From: Rhodoplanes serenus
GTDB lineage: Bacteria > Pseudomonadota > Alphaproteobacteria > Rhizobiales > Xanthobacteraceae
Direction of reading: 5' to 3'
Assembly: GCA_009720755.1 (NCBI GenBank)
Contig: WNKV01000009.1
Span: forward strand, 186,001 to 250,000
DNA: 64,000 nucleotides
Shown: positions 1-8,645 of the stretch, one piece after another
How positions within the stretch are numbered: the stretch's first letter is position 1
Layout: each line of letters starts with the position of its first letter
Program-made: the position numbers and the translations under genes
Notes under the pieces: generated by a model
Database searches by the model: none
Seen by the model: the letters and a program-made list of their open reading frames with translations, nothing else
What the model was told of the DNA's origin: nothing

Positions 1-504
1 CTGATCGCCGCCACCGCCATGGTGTATGGCGCCTGGCTCGGTCTCCTCTACGCGACGCTCGGCGCGCTGGTGAGCGCCGCGGTCGGCTTCGCGATCGGTG
101 CCAAGCTGGGGCAGGAGCCGTTCATCCGTCTGCTCGGGCCGCGGCTCAACAAGATCCGGCGCAAGATCACCCGGCGCGGCGTGCTCGCGGTGGCCGCCAT
201 CCGGGTGCTGCCGATCGCCCCGTTCACGGTCATCAATCTCCTGTCGGGGGCGGGCGGCGTGCGCTTCGCCGACTTCATGGGCGGCACGCTGCTCGGGCTG
301 ACGCCCGGTCTCGTCGCCATGTCGGTGTTCGGCGATCGGCTGCTCGCCGTGATCCGCGATCCGACGCCCGGCCGCATCGCGGTCGCGGTGGGGCTCTTGG
401 CCGGCTGGATCGCGCTCGCCTTCGGCATTCAGGCGGTCGTGTCCCGCCGTGGCGGCCGCGACGAGGAGCGCGGTCGCGGGCGCGACGGGAGCCGCGATCC
501 GTGA
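1..504 (+). CDS. VTT-domain (TVP38/TMEM64, DedA-like) membrane protein, C-terminal part
   Basis: The reading frame is open to the first base, so the gene probably starts upstream; an in-frame ATG at 19 looks internal. Visible are hydrophobic segments near residues 8-27 (numbering from that ATG), a central segment with the family-like stretch RVLPIAPFTVINLLSG, and a last membrane helix before an Arg/Gly/Asp-rich cytoplasmic tail. In related bacteria this domain is often fused behind a phospholipase-D domain and followed by an EEP-fold enzyme, as it is here; whether a PLD part exists cannot be seen. It overlaps the next gene by 4 bases (GTGA), suggesting translational coupling. Role is inferred to be membrane or lipid handling. 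Confidence 0.75.
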   Translation: MIAATAMVYGAWLGLLYATLGALVSAAVGFAIGAKLGQEPFIRLLGPRLNKIRRKITRRGVLAVAAIRVLPIAPFTVINLLSGAGGVRFADFMGGTLLGLTPGLVAMSVFGDRLLAVIRDPTPGRIAVAVGLLAGWIALAFGIQAVVSRRGGRDEERGRGRDGSRDP

Positions 505-1289
505 GGCCGGCCGGCACCGTCCGGGTAATGACGTGGAACATCCACGGCGCGCTCGGACTCAATCCCGATTTCGATCTCGCCCGGGTGATCGCGCTGATCG
601 AGCGGCACGATCCCGACATCGTGGCGCTCCAGGAGGTCGACTCGCGCCGGCCGCGCTCCGCCGACGCCGATCCGTTCGCGGTGATCGAGCGGACGCTGGG
701 CCATTACGGGCTCGGCGCCAAGTCGATCGTCACGGCGGACGGCGCCTACGGGCAGATGCTGCTCAGCCGCTGGCGGCCGCGCGCCTGGGCGGCGCACGAC
801 ATCTCCTATCCGGAGCGCGAGCCGCGCCGCGCCATCGTGGCCGACATCGACACGGCGCACGGCCCGTGCCGGGTGATCGCGACGCATCTCGGCTTGAGCT
901 TCGGCGAGCGGCGCAGCCAGGCGCGCGCGCTGCTGGCCCTGATCGAGGAGAGCCCGTCCACCACCGTGGTGGTGGGCGACTTCAACGACTGGCTGTTCGC
1001 CGGCTCGGTGCGGGCGGTGCTGCGCGGCGCCTGCCCGGGGCGCACGCGCTTCCGCACCTTCCCGTCGCACTGGCCGCTGTTCCGGCTCGATCGCATCTAC
1101 TGCCGGCCGGCGTGCGCACTGGTGTCGGCGTTCACCGACCGGGCGGCGCGCGGGCTGTCGGACCATCTGCCGGTGATCGCCGACGTCGCCGTCACGGTCG
1201 ACGTCGCGGCCGATCAGCCGGCCAGCTCCTCACAAGACGAGACGATGGTGGCGAAGCGGTCGGCGAGCGCTGCCAGCGCATTGCGGTGA
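501..1289 (+). CDS. endonuclease/exonuclease/phosphatase (EEP) family protein
   Basis: 262 residues with the full set of EEP-fold signatures: TWNIHG near residue 11, LQEVD with the metal-binding Glu near 46, GDFND near 159 and SDHLPV at the C-terminus near 228. The family cleaves phosphodiester or phosphomonoester bonds with a divalent metal; the substrate here is unknown, and DNase-, sphingomyelinase- and inositol-phosphatase-like members share this pattern. The GTG start overlaps the stop of the upstream VTT gene, so the two are probably co-translated and may act on the same membrane or lipid substrate (inference). The 3' end overlaps the convergent isochorismatase-like gene by 76 bases. 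Confidence 0.85.
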   Translation: MRPAGTVRVMTWNIHGALGLNPDFDLARVIALIERHDPDIVALQEVDSRRPRSADADPFAVIERTLGHYGLGAKSIVTADGAYGQMLLSRWRPRAWAAHDISYPEREPRRAIVADIDTAHGPCRVIATHLGLSFGERRSQARALLALIEESPSTTVVVGDFNDWLFAGSVRAVLRGACPGRTRFRTFPSHWPLFRLDRIYCRPACALVSAFTDRAARGLSDHLPVIADVAVTVDVAADQPASSSQDETMVAKRSASAASALR

Positions 1290-1813
1290 ACCTCGGCGGC
1301 CGGCACCAGCGAGCCGTCGAGCGGGTGGCGCAGGTCGCGCGTCGCCGTCGCGGCCGCCACCACCGTGGGGGCGAGACCGAGATCGACGGCCCCGCGGGCG
1401 GTCGCCTCCACGCACATATGCGTCATGAAGCCGACAAGGACGAGCGACGAGCGATGCAGCGCGTGCAGGCGGTCGGCCAAATCGGTGCTGGCGAACGCAT
1501 TGGGCAGGCCCTTGACGAGCACCGGCTCGCCCGGTGCCGGCGTCGCCGGCGACGCCACCTCGATGCCGCGCGTGCCGGGCGCGAAGGGGCCGCCGCCCTT
1601 GCTCTGATGCACCACATGGATCACCGGCGTGCCGGCGCGGCGGGCGCGCGCGAGCAGGCGTCCGATCTCGTCCAGGGCAGCATCGATGCCGACGAGCGGC
1701 AGGCGGCCGTCGACATATTCGCGCTGGGCATCGATCACCACCAGCACGGTGTCGGTCAGGTTGGCCGGAGCCGGCGTCGCACCGGCGAGCTCGAAAAGAG
1801 TCTGGGGGGACAT
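1214..1813 (-). CDS. isochorismatase-like cysteine hydrolase
   Basis: 199 residues from the ATG at 1813. The cysteine-hydrolase triad is visible: Asp28 in VVIDAQREY, Lys101 in VLVKGLPNAF and Cys134 in FMTHMCVEATARGA. Members hydrolyse vinyl ethers or amides (isochorismate, nicotinamide, N-carbamoyl compounds); the substrate cannot be told from sequence. The frame stays open upstream for 150 codons, but that stretch is low-complexity repeat DNA, so the ATG at 1813 is preferred. It is transcribed towards the EEP gene and the two overlap tail to tail. Confidence 0.85.
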   Translation of the reverse strand: MSPQTLFELAGATPAPANLTDTVLVVIDAQREYVDGRLPLVGIDAALDEIGRLLARARRAGTPVIHVVHQSKGGGPFAPGTRGIEVASPATPAPGEPVLVKGLPNAFASTDLADRLHALHRSSLVLVGFMTHMCVEATARGAVDLGLAPTVVAAATATRDLRHPLDGSLVPAAEVHRNALAALADRFATIVSSCEELAG

Positions 1814-1919
1814 GGTGACGTCACGGCCTCTACGGAACACGGAGGACGGAAGCAGAGCACGGAAATGCGGGGAACGGAAATCAGGAAAGCGAGCCGACCG
1901 ACGGCCCTGCGGACTGAAT

Positions 1920-1996
1920 ACCAACGGCAGCACTCTCGGACTGCATCCTCCGGCCGAAGGCCAGGCACGACGAGTCGACATCGGCAGCCATCGGGA
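1920..1996. repeat. direct repeat, copy 1
   Basis: About 77 bases, beginning accaacggcagcactctcgg and containing ccggccgaaggccaggca. It recurs nearly unchanged at 2153-2229, a period of 233 bases. Confidence 0.85.
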
Positions 1997-2004
1997 TGAG
2001 AGAG

Positions 2005-2130
2005 CATGTCGCGAGGCCTCGTGCCCCGGACGCGGCGCGCAGTGCCGCGAGCCGGGGCCCAGAGCCGCAAGCTCCGTGATCGCCGCCCCTGGGTCCCGGG
2101 TCTCCGGCGCGTCGCGCCTCCGCCCGGGAC
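2005..2130. repeat. GC-rich dispersed intergenic element
   Basis: Contains cctgggtcccgggt followed by cgcccgggacacg, an inverted arrangement that recurs at 28049-28205 in this window. It resembles the dispersed intergenic repeats common in Rhizobiales genomes; the exact family was not identified. Confidence 0.55.
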
Positions 2131-2152
2131 ACGCGACCTCCAACCAGATCAG

Positions 2153-2229
2153 ACCAGCGGCAGCACTCTCGGGCTGCATCCTCCGGCCGAAGGCCAGGCA
2201 CGACGAGTCAGCATCAGCGGCCATCGGCA
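2153..2229. repeat. direct repeat, copy 2
   Basis: Second copy of the element at 1920-1996, with a handful of substitutions, ending just before the small-peptide gene region. Confidence 0.85.
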
Positions 2230-2423
2230 TGATCCGAACGGAGGACGTTGCGACCTGCCTTACAAACGCAAACACCGGAGACGTCGTTCTCCGGTGTTAC
2301 AAGTCTCTGCTCGGATCGTCTTGCTTCGGATATTGCCCGAAGGCTCGGGTTCTCGGCTCTGTTTCGCGGCTCTGGTTCTCGGGTGGCCGCTCTCGGCGAG
2401 CCGATGCGGTGATCGGGGGCCTG

Positions 2424-2507
2424 TCAGAAGGCACCCAGAACGATGGCGGTCACGAAGGCGAACACCGCCACGATCGCCACACGCTCCAGGTCGATCGAGT
2501 AAGCCAC
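2424..2507 (-). CDS. small single-pass membrane peptide, 27 residues
   Basis: A GTG at 2507 sits 5 bases behind a strong Shine-Dalgarno sequence (AAGGAG). The product begins with a short polar segment (AYSIDLER) and continues as one hydrophobic helix, VAIVAVFAFVTAIVLGAF, ending at TGA. The ribosome site and the clean membrane helix argue for a real small protein; no function is assigned. A longer frame of 108 codons ends at the same stop, but its upstream part is not protein-like. Confidence 0.5.
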   Translation of the reverse strand: MAYSIDLERVAIVAVFAFVTAIVLGAF

Positions 2508-2753
2508 ATTCGTCTCCTTGGACTGGAGCATTTTCTGGCGGCGCAGACTCCGGTTCGCCGTCGAAAATGCGATCGAGTAGACATCTCTCGCGCAAGAACG
2601 TCTGGAGTGGAGGCGATCACCTTGGATCGAATTCCTCTCCAGTGAGCGGTGGCAACCTAGCACAACCGGCCGATGTTCTGAAGGCGAAAACAATTCCGCG
2701 CTGCAACATGGGTGTGCGCTGCGGGCGTCGATTTTATCAATTCTTGCCACTGC

Positions 2754-3206
2754 TCAGCGGACGTCGACCACGAGCTTGTGCATGCGCACAGGCTGCCGCT
2801 CCCACGGGCGCTCATACACGAAACGCAGCTCGCATCGGCCCGGGGCTGCGGCCCGCAGGTGCCAGCGATGCAGCCCGGCGGCGCCCACATTGGCGCTCGT
2901 GCCGGCGCGTCGCCGATGGCCCAGATCGACGACGTCGATGCGGACGCCGACGTCGCCCTGCTGGTCGACATAGCGCCAGACATACCCGGTGGAGATGTTC
3001 TCCTCCAGCACCACCGTGGTCTCCGCCCCAAGGGCGAGACGCAGCGCGGCGGTGGTGGCGTGGACCGGCGGCGTCTCGCCAGCGGCCTGCGTCGCACCGG
3101 GGCCTGTGCTGGCGGCGAGCGCCGCGACGACGGCCGCGGCCATGAGCCTGGCGCGTGCGAGAAGGCCGTGGGCTGGCGCCAGGGAAATGGGGCGAAGAGC
3201 CGGCAT
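2754..3206 (-). CDS. chagasin-like protease inhibitor (MEROPS I42 family), secreted
   Basis: 150 residues with a signal peptide (hydrophobic LMAAAVVAALAAS, residues 21-33, then ATQA). The three inhibitory loops of I42 proteins are recognisable: NISTGYVW at 70-77, NVGAAG at 106-111 (family GxGG, here degenerate) and YERPWE at 131-136. Known members inhibit papain-like cysteine peptidases. The ATG at 3206 has AGAGGGA about 7 bases ahead; an ATG at 3254 overlaps the amidase stop (ATGA) and would add 16 residues. It follows the amidase on the same strand, so the two are probably one transcript. The peptidase target is unknown. Confidence 0.75.
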   Translation of the reverse strand: MPALRPISLAPAHGLLARARLMAAAVVAALAASTGPGATQAAGETPPVHATTAALRLALGAETTVVLEENISTGYVWRYVDQQGDVGVRIDVVDLGHRRRAGTSANVGAAGLHRWHLRAAAPGRCELRFVYERPWERQPVRMHKLVVDVR

Positions 3207-3250
3207 GGCGTCCCTCTTGGATGCGCGCCGACGCCTTGCGAGGCTCGCGG

Positions 3251-4549
3251 TCATCCGCCCGACTCGGTGGACACAAGTTGCTCGACGAACAGCGCCGCCT
3301 CCAGGGCCGCCCGGTCGCGTCCAAACCGGCCGACGATCTGGATGCCGAGCGGCAGGCCCGACTCGTCCTTCGCGCCTGGAACATTGATGCACGGTGTTCC
3401 CATAAGGGTCCATAACCTGTTGAAAGTCGATAGTCCGGTAGAGCCTAGCCCGCGCGGCGCCGCGCCGGGGGCCGACGGCGTCAGCAGCACGTCCAGGTCG
3501 TCCATCAGGTCGGCGAGCGTCTGGCGGGCTCGCTTGGCGACCCGGCGGGCATCGTCATACGCCTCCGGCCGGATCGCCGCGGCGGCATCGAGCAGGTGGC
3601 GCAGCAGCGGCCCGAGCTGATCGCGGTGGTGGTCGTGCTCGTGGGCCAGCGCGCGGAACGCCTCGTAGTCCTGGATGATCGCGTGGGCCCGGAAGGCATC
3701 CTCGAACACCGGGGGCAGGGCGATCTCGCGGACCGTGGCGCCGGCGGCGGCTGCCACCTTCGCGGTGCGCTCGACGAGCGCCTGCATAGCGGCGGTCGCC
3801 TGCGGCCAGACATGGGTGCGGACGACGCCGATGCGGGACGCCGCCGGGGCCGCGCGGTCGACCCGCAGGTCGCGGCCCGTCAGGGCGGCCGCCGCGAAGG
3901 CGACGTCTGCGACGCCGGCCGCGAACACGCCGGCGGTGTCGAGCGACCACGAGAAGGTCTTGCAGCCGACCATCGGCAGCATCCGGAACGACGGCTTGTA
4001 GCCGGCGACCCCGCAATAGGAGGCCGGGCGGATCACCGAGCCGCCGGTCTGGGTGCCGATGGCGATCGGCACCAGCCCGGCCGCGACCGCCGCAGCCGAC
4101 CCCGACGACGAGCCGCCAGGCGTGTGCTCGGGATGATGCGGATTGGCAGTGCCGGCCGGATCGAGGAACGCGAAGGGCGTCGTCACCGTCTTGCCGAGGA
4201 TCAGCCCACCGGCGCGCCGCGCCATGGCGACGAGCGCCGCATCGGCGACCGGGCGGTGCCCGGCATAGATCGGCGTGCCGTATTCGGTCGGCAGGTCGGC
4301 GGTGTCGAAGATGTCCTTGATGCCGACCGGCAGGCCGCGCAGCGGCGCCGCCTCCAGGGTCGCGGCGGCCGCCGCCGCCCGCGCCCGGGTGCCGGCGAGG
4401 TCGAGCGCCGCGAAGGCCCCGATCGTCTCCTCGTGGGCCGCGATCGTCTCGGCGCACAGGTCCACCACCTCGGCAGGCGTCAGGTCGCCGGCCTCGATGC
4501 GGCGGGCGAGTTCGAGCGCCCTCAGGGGGCGGACCGGCGGCTGCGGCAC
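3251..4549 (-). CDS. amidase signature family enzyme
   Basis: 432 residues from a GTG at 4549, with AGAGGAG 10 bases upstream. The amidase-signature Ser-cisSer-Lys triad is present: Lys78 in GLPVGIKDIFD, the Gly/Ser-rich GGSSSGSAAA at 145-154, and the nucleophile Ser171 in TQTGGSVIRPAS. The length is slightly short for the family but the C-terminal GLPLGIQIVGRFGRD motif is intact, so it looks complete. It hydrolyses an amide bond; the substrate is unknown. It has no GatB or GatC partner nearby, so it is not assigned as GatA. It leads a two-gene unit with the chagasin-like inhibitor. Confidence 0.85.
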   Translation of the reverse strand: MPQPPVRPLRALELARRIEAGDLTPAEVVDLCAETIAAHEETIGAFAALDLAGTRARAAAAAATLEAAPLRGLPVGIKDIFDTADLPTEYGTPIYAGHRPVADAALVAMARRAGGLILGKTVTTPFAFLDPAGTANPHHPEHTPGGSSSGSAAAVAAGLVPIAIGTQTGGSVIRPASYCGVAGYKPSFRMLPMVGCKTFSWSLDTAGVFAAGVADVAFAAAALTGRDLRVDRAAPAASRIGVVRTHVWPQATAAMQALVERTAKVAAAAGATVREIALPPVFEDAFRAHAIIQDYEAFRALAHEHDHHRDQLGPLLRHLLDAAAAIRPEAYDDARRVAKRARQTLADLMDDLDVLLTPSAPGAAPRGLGSTGLSTFNRLWTLMGTPCINVPGAKDESGLPLGIQIVGRFGRDRAALEAALFVEQLVSTESGG

Positions 4550-4807
4550 GATGTGGCATCTCCTCTGCGGCTTCTGGTCCGGGGCAGCGCCTCGGCCCGC
4601 GCGGCGCCCGGACCGGCGGGCCGGGCGTGTTTGACGAAAAGGCGGCGCGCGATCAAGCGCCGTCGGGGCAGGGCTTCTCCGCGGCAGGCGCGGCGGCCGG
4701 GATGGTCGAGCGCGACGCCGGTTGCGCCGTGACGCGGATGCGGTCCGCCGGGCAACAGGCGAGTAACGTTGAGGGCTCGTTAAGGGAGTGTCCGGCAAGC
4801 TCCGGAC

Positions 4808-6151
4808 ATGACGCGCGACGTTCGTTGGTATCTCGTCGGCTCGCTCGTTCTCCTCACGCTCGCCGGTTGCGCCCGCAACTTCATGGCGCAGCGCGAGCCG
4901 TGGCGGCGTGAGGCGGAGGTTCAGTGCCTCAAGTCGGGCTCGGTCAAGCAGGGGCCGGCCGTCGCTCTCCTATCGCCGATCGACGGTCCCGGCGCGTGCG
5001 GCGCCGACTTTCCTCTCAAGGTTGCGGCGCTCGGCGAGATCCAGGCGCTCGGCTACACCGACGAGCCGCTGCGTCCGCCGGGGGGCATCCCGCGCGGCAC
5101 GCCGGCGGCTGCGCCCGGTCGTGTGCTCGGTGCGCCGCCCGGCTATCTGCGGGTGCCCGACGGGCCGCCGCCCGCCACCCGTCCGGCCGCGGTGCCGGGG
5201 CCGACCCCGTTGTCGCCGCCCGGCAGCGGCCATGCTGGTCCGCCGCACCGTGTCGACGCCGATGCCGGGCCGCCACGCGGCCGCGCCGCCGCGATCGGCC
5301 GCGGGCCGTTGCCGCCGCCTCGCGACGCCGGCCCCGACTACGAGGAGCCCGGATTCTCGCCGACCCCGATCGACCGCCGCTCGCCGTTCGGCGACGGATC
5401 GCCGCGCCAGGGCCGCGCGCCGGTGACGCGGGAGGTCGAGTCGCCGCGGCAGACCGCCTCGGTCTACCCGCCGCAGTATCCCGCCATGGGCGAGCCGGTG
5501 CCGGTCGGCCCGTCGCGGGCCGAGCCGCTGACCACCGCGGCCACGCCGGCCAGCGTGTCGCCGGCCGCGACGCTCGCCTGTCCGCTGGTGTCGGCGCTCG
5601 ATCGCTGGGTGCTGGAGGGGGTGCAGCCGGCCGCGCAGCGCTGGTTCCGGCAGCCGGTGGTGGAGATCAAGCAGATCTCCGCCTACTCGTGCCGTGGCAT
5701 GAACGGCAATCCGCGCGCCCGCATCTCCGAGCACGCCTTCGGCAACGCCCTCGACATCTCCGGCTTCGTGCTCGCCGACGGTCATGTGGTCACCATCAAG
5801 CGCGGCTGGCGCGGCACCCCGGAGGAGCAGGGATTCCTGCGCGACGTCCAGGTCTCGGCCTGCGAGCTGTTCAGCACCGTCTTGGCGCCGGGCTCGAACG
5901 TCTTCCACTACGACCACATCCATGTCGATCTGATGCGTCGCGACAGCGGTCGCCGCATCTGCCAGCCGGCCGCGGTGCCGGGCGAGGTGATCGCGGCGCG
6001 CGCCCGTGCGGGGCAAGGTTACGCGGCGCATCGCTCCGACGTCGGGCCGACCGGCTCGGTGACGCCGCGCCGGCGCGCCGCCGCTCGCTCCGGCGACGAT
6101 CGCTTCGACGAGGATCGCGACTTGCCGAAGGCCGTCCCAGGCGAAGATTAG
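4808..6151 (+). CDS. extensin-like C-terminal domain lipoprotein
   Basis: 447 residues. A lipobox (LTLAGC, Cys near residue 21) predicts an outer-membrane or periplasmic lipoprotein. Residues about 80-240 are Pro/Arg-rich and probably disordered. The C-terminal part, about 255-395, is the extensin-like domain of Rhizobiales, with ISEHAFGNALDISGF and NVFHYDHIHVDL carrying the conserved His and Asp residues that resemble the zinc site of M15 D-Ala-D-Ala peptidases. A cell-wall role is therefore likely, by inference. The gene stands alone, divergent from the amidase. Confidence 0.8.
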   Translation: MTRDVRWYLVGSLVLLTLAGCARNFMAQREPWRREAEVQCLKSGSVKQGPAVALLSPIDGPGACGADFPLKVAALGEIQALGYTDEPLRPPGGIPRGTPAAAPGRVLGAPPGYLRVPDGPPPATRPAAVPGPTPLSPPGSGHAGPPHRVDADAGPPRGRAAAIGRGPLPPPRDAGPDYEEPGFSPTPIDRRSPFGDGSPRQGRAPVTREVESPRQTASVYPPQYPAMGEPVPVGPSRAEPLTTAATPASVSPAATLACPLVSALDRWVLEGVQPAAQRWFRQPVVEIKQISAYSCRGMNGNPRARISEHAFGNALDISGFVLADGHVVTIKRGWRGTPEEQGFLRDVQVSACELFSTVLAPGSNVFHYDHIHVDLMRRDSGRRICQPAAVPGEVIAARARAGQGYAAHRSDVGPTGSVTPRRRAAARSGDDRFDEDRDLPKAVPGED

Positions 6152-6291
6152 GCGGTTCGAGCTAGTCGGGCCGACGGCTTGCGCAACCCCGTGAAAAGCG
6201 TGAGGGTGAAAGCCGGTTCGCGGACATAATCCGACGACACGGGGCCGGACCGGCTGCGCAGCGGGCGCCGGCGGCGGAACGGAGGAGCGAA

Positions 6292-8550
6292 GTGGCGGGG
6301 CCTGCGTCGGGCCGCGGGGTGAGCCCGCGACGGTCCAGAACCCGGCGGCGTCCCATGCCGTTGCGGGTCGCGCTCGCCCTCCTGGCGCTCGGCGTGCTGC
6401 TGCCGAGCCTCGCCTTCTTCGCGGTCGAGTATCGGGTGGTGCTGGCCGAGAAGCAGGCCGAGGTGGAGCGGCAGGGACGGCTGTTCGCCCGCGCCATCGC
6501 GGACGACATCACCCGCGAGATCGCCGTCAAGCGGGCGCAGCTCGCAGTGCTCGGCACCTCGCCGCATCTCGTCGGCGACAATCTCGCGGGCTTCCACGCC
6601 CAGGCGCGCCAGAGCGTCGCCGCGGTGCCGGGCTGGATCGTGCTGTTCGCGCAGGACGGCCATCAGATTCTCAACACCCAGGAGCCGTTCGGCCGGGCGT
6701 TGCCGCCGACCCGCAACCCGGCGCTGATACGGCATGTCCACGACACCATGTCGTGCGCCACCACCGGCGTGTTCGCCTCGCCCCGCACGGAGCGGTCGGT
6801 GGTGGCCCTGCTGTGCCCGGTGCCCGGGACCGACTACGTGCTCTCCGGCCCGCTGCCGGTCGATCATCTCAGCAGCGTCGTCGCCCGGCAGACGCCGTCC
6901 GGCTGGGCCGCGACCCTGATCGACCGTGACGGGCTGGTGATCGTGCGCAGCGAGGCGTCCGACACCACGGTGGGCGACCGCCTGCCCGACGAGGTGCGCC
7001 GCCGCGTCGCCGCCGGCACCGGCGGCTGGACCGGCTTCATGCTCGACGGCGAGGAGTACCAGGCCGGGTGGCAGCGCCTCTCCAACGGCTGGACGGTGTT
7101 CGCCGCGGTGCCGCGCGCCACCGTCGATGCGCCGATGCGGCGCTGGAAGAGCGACGTGCTGTGGAGCCTCGTGGTGTTCTCCGGGCTCGCCGTCCTATGC
7201 GCCGCGCTGGCGGGCGAGTGGATCATCCGCTCCACGCGCGACCTGTCGCGCGCCGCCGCGGTGATCGGGGCGGGCGGCGTGATCGACCGCGTCGACACCG
7301 GCATCCGCGAGGTCAACGAGGTCGGCCAGGCGCTGGCGCAGGCGTCGCACGACCGCGCCAAGGGCGAGATCGCCAACGCGCATCTGGCCGCGCTGGTCAG
7401 TTCGTCGGGCGACGCCATCATGAGCGTGTCGCTGGATGGCGAGATCCTGAGCTGGAACGCCGCCGCCGAGGAGCTGTACGGCTACCGCGCCGACGAGGCG
7501 GTGTGCCGGCCGCACGCCATGCTGGTGCCGCCGGACCTGCTCGGCGAGCTGGACGAGAAGCTGGCGGCGGCGCGCGCCGGCCGCAGCCTGCGGCTGGAGA
7601 CCATCCGGCTGCGCAAGGACGGCACGCCGGTCGAGGTGTCGCTCGACGCCGCGCCGATCCGCAGCACCGACGGGACGCTCGTCGGCATCTCGGTGATCGC
7701 CCACGACATCAGCCAGCGCAAGCGCAACGAGGCGCATGTGCAGTTCGTGATGCGCGAGCTGTCCCACCGCACCAAGAATCTGATCACCGTCATCATCGCC
7801 ATGGCGCGCCGCACCGCGCGGCAGAGCGACACCTTCACGGATTTCGAGACCAAGTTCTCGGGCCGCCTGCAAGGGCTGGCGCGCTCGCACGACCTTCTGG
7901 TCCATACCGACTGGCGCGGCGCCACCCTCGAGGAGCTGGTGCGCTTCCAGCTCGCGCCGTTCGTGGGCGAGTCGGCGTCGCTCGACACCGCGGGGCCGGA
8001 GCTGATGCTGCGCCCCGAAGCGGTGCAGAATCTCGGCTTCGCGCTGCACGAGCTCGCCACCAACGCCAACAAGTACGGAGCGCTGGGGCAGGCCGGCGGC
8101 TGCGTGAGGATCGATTGGCAGGTGGGGCCGGGGCCGCACGGCGAGGATCGCGTGCGGCTGCGCTGGCAGGAGGCGGGCGGCCCGGCGGTGGAGCCGCCCG
8201 GGCGCGTCGGCTTCGGCTCGACGGTGATTCAGAAGCTCACCGAGGCGGCCCTCAACGCCACCGTCACGGTCGCCTATGCGCGCGAGGGCTTCCGCTGGGA
8301 GGTCGACATGCCGGCCGCCGAGGTCTTGAGCGAGATGCCGCCGCCGCGCGGCGTCGTCGAGACGGTGCCGGACCATGCGCCGGCTGGCGATACGCCGATG
8401 GGTGATGCGCCACCAGTGTCGGCCGCCACGCCGGAGGCCGACACGGCGTCGTTGGAGTCGACATCGGCAGAGCCGGCATCCGCGCACACGGCATCCGCCG
8501 AGCCTGCGGTCCGTCCTCCGGCTCCGGCCGAAGAGGCCCGCGCCGGCTGA
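6292..8550 (+). CDS. membrane PAS-domain sensor histidine kinase, HWE family
   Basis: 752 residues from a GTG at 6292 that has GGAGGAG 5 bases upstream. Order of parts: transmembrane helix near 22-44, an extracytoplasmic sensing region to about 290, second helix near 290-310, HAMP-like linker, PAS domain about 365-480, then HWE dimerisation domain with the phosphorylatable His near 492 (RELSHRTKN) and an ATP-binding domain with the N-box LHELATNANKYG near 585. After the catalytic domain is an Ala/Pro-rich tail of about 75 residues. HWE kinases in alphaproteobacteria often signal to PhyR-type or light/stress regulators; no response regulator is adjacent, so the partner is unknown. Confidence 0.88.
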   Translation: MAGPASGRGVSPRRSRTRRRPMPLRVALALLALGVLLPSLAFFAVEYRVVLAEKQAEVERQGRLFARAIADDITREIAVKRAQLAVLGTSPHLVGDNLAGFHAQARQSVAAVPGWIVLFAQDGHQILNTQEPFGRALPPTRNPALIRHVHDTMSCATTGVFASPRTERSVVALLCPVPGTDYVLSGPLPVDHLSSVVARQTPSGWAATLIDRDGLVIVRSEASDTTVGDRLPDEVRRRVAAGTGGWTGFMLDGEEYQAGWQRLSNGWTVFAAVPRATVDAPMRRWKSDVLWSLVVFSGLAVLCAALAGEWIIRSTRDLSRAAAVIGAGGVIDRVDTGIREVNEVGQALAQASHDRAKGEIANAHLAALVSSSGDAIMSVSLDGEILSWNAAAEELYGYRADEAVCRPHAMLVPPDLLGELDEKLAAARAGRSLRLETIRLRKDGTPVEVSLDAAPIRSTDGTLVGISVIAHDISQRKRNEAHVQFVMRELSHRTKNLITVIIAMARRTARQSDTFTDFETKFSGRLQGLARSHDLLVHTDWRGATLEELVRFQLAPFVGESASLDTAGPELMLRPEAVQNLGFALHELATNANKYGALGQAGGCVRIDWQVGPGPHGEDRVRLRWQEAGGPAVEPPGRVGFGSTVIQKLTEAALNATVTVAYAREGFRWEVDMPAAEVLSEMPPPRGVVETVPDHAPAGDTPMGDAPPVSAATPEADTASLESTSAEPASAHTASAEPAVRPPAPAEEARAG

Positions 8551-8645
8551 CTCGCCTTGCCATGCGGGACCGCGGAAACGGGTGGCGGCGCTCGCTCGCC
8601 TCGCCGACGGTCGCCTTCGATCCATTGCGACCGAAGGAGACCAGC

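Larger units (their letters stand above)
1814..2423. other. repeat-rich intergenic stretch
   Basis: No convincing gene lies here. It holds two copies of a direct repeat of about 77 bases and, between them, a GC-rich dispersed element. Open frames through it are by-products of base composition. Confidence 0.6.
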
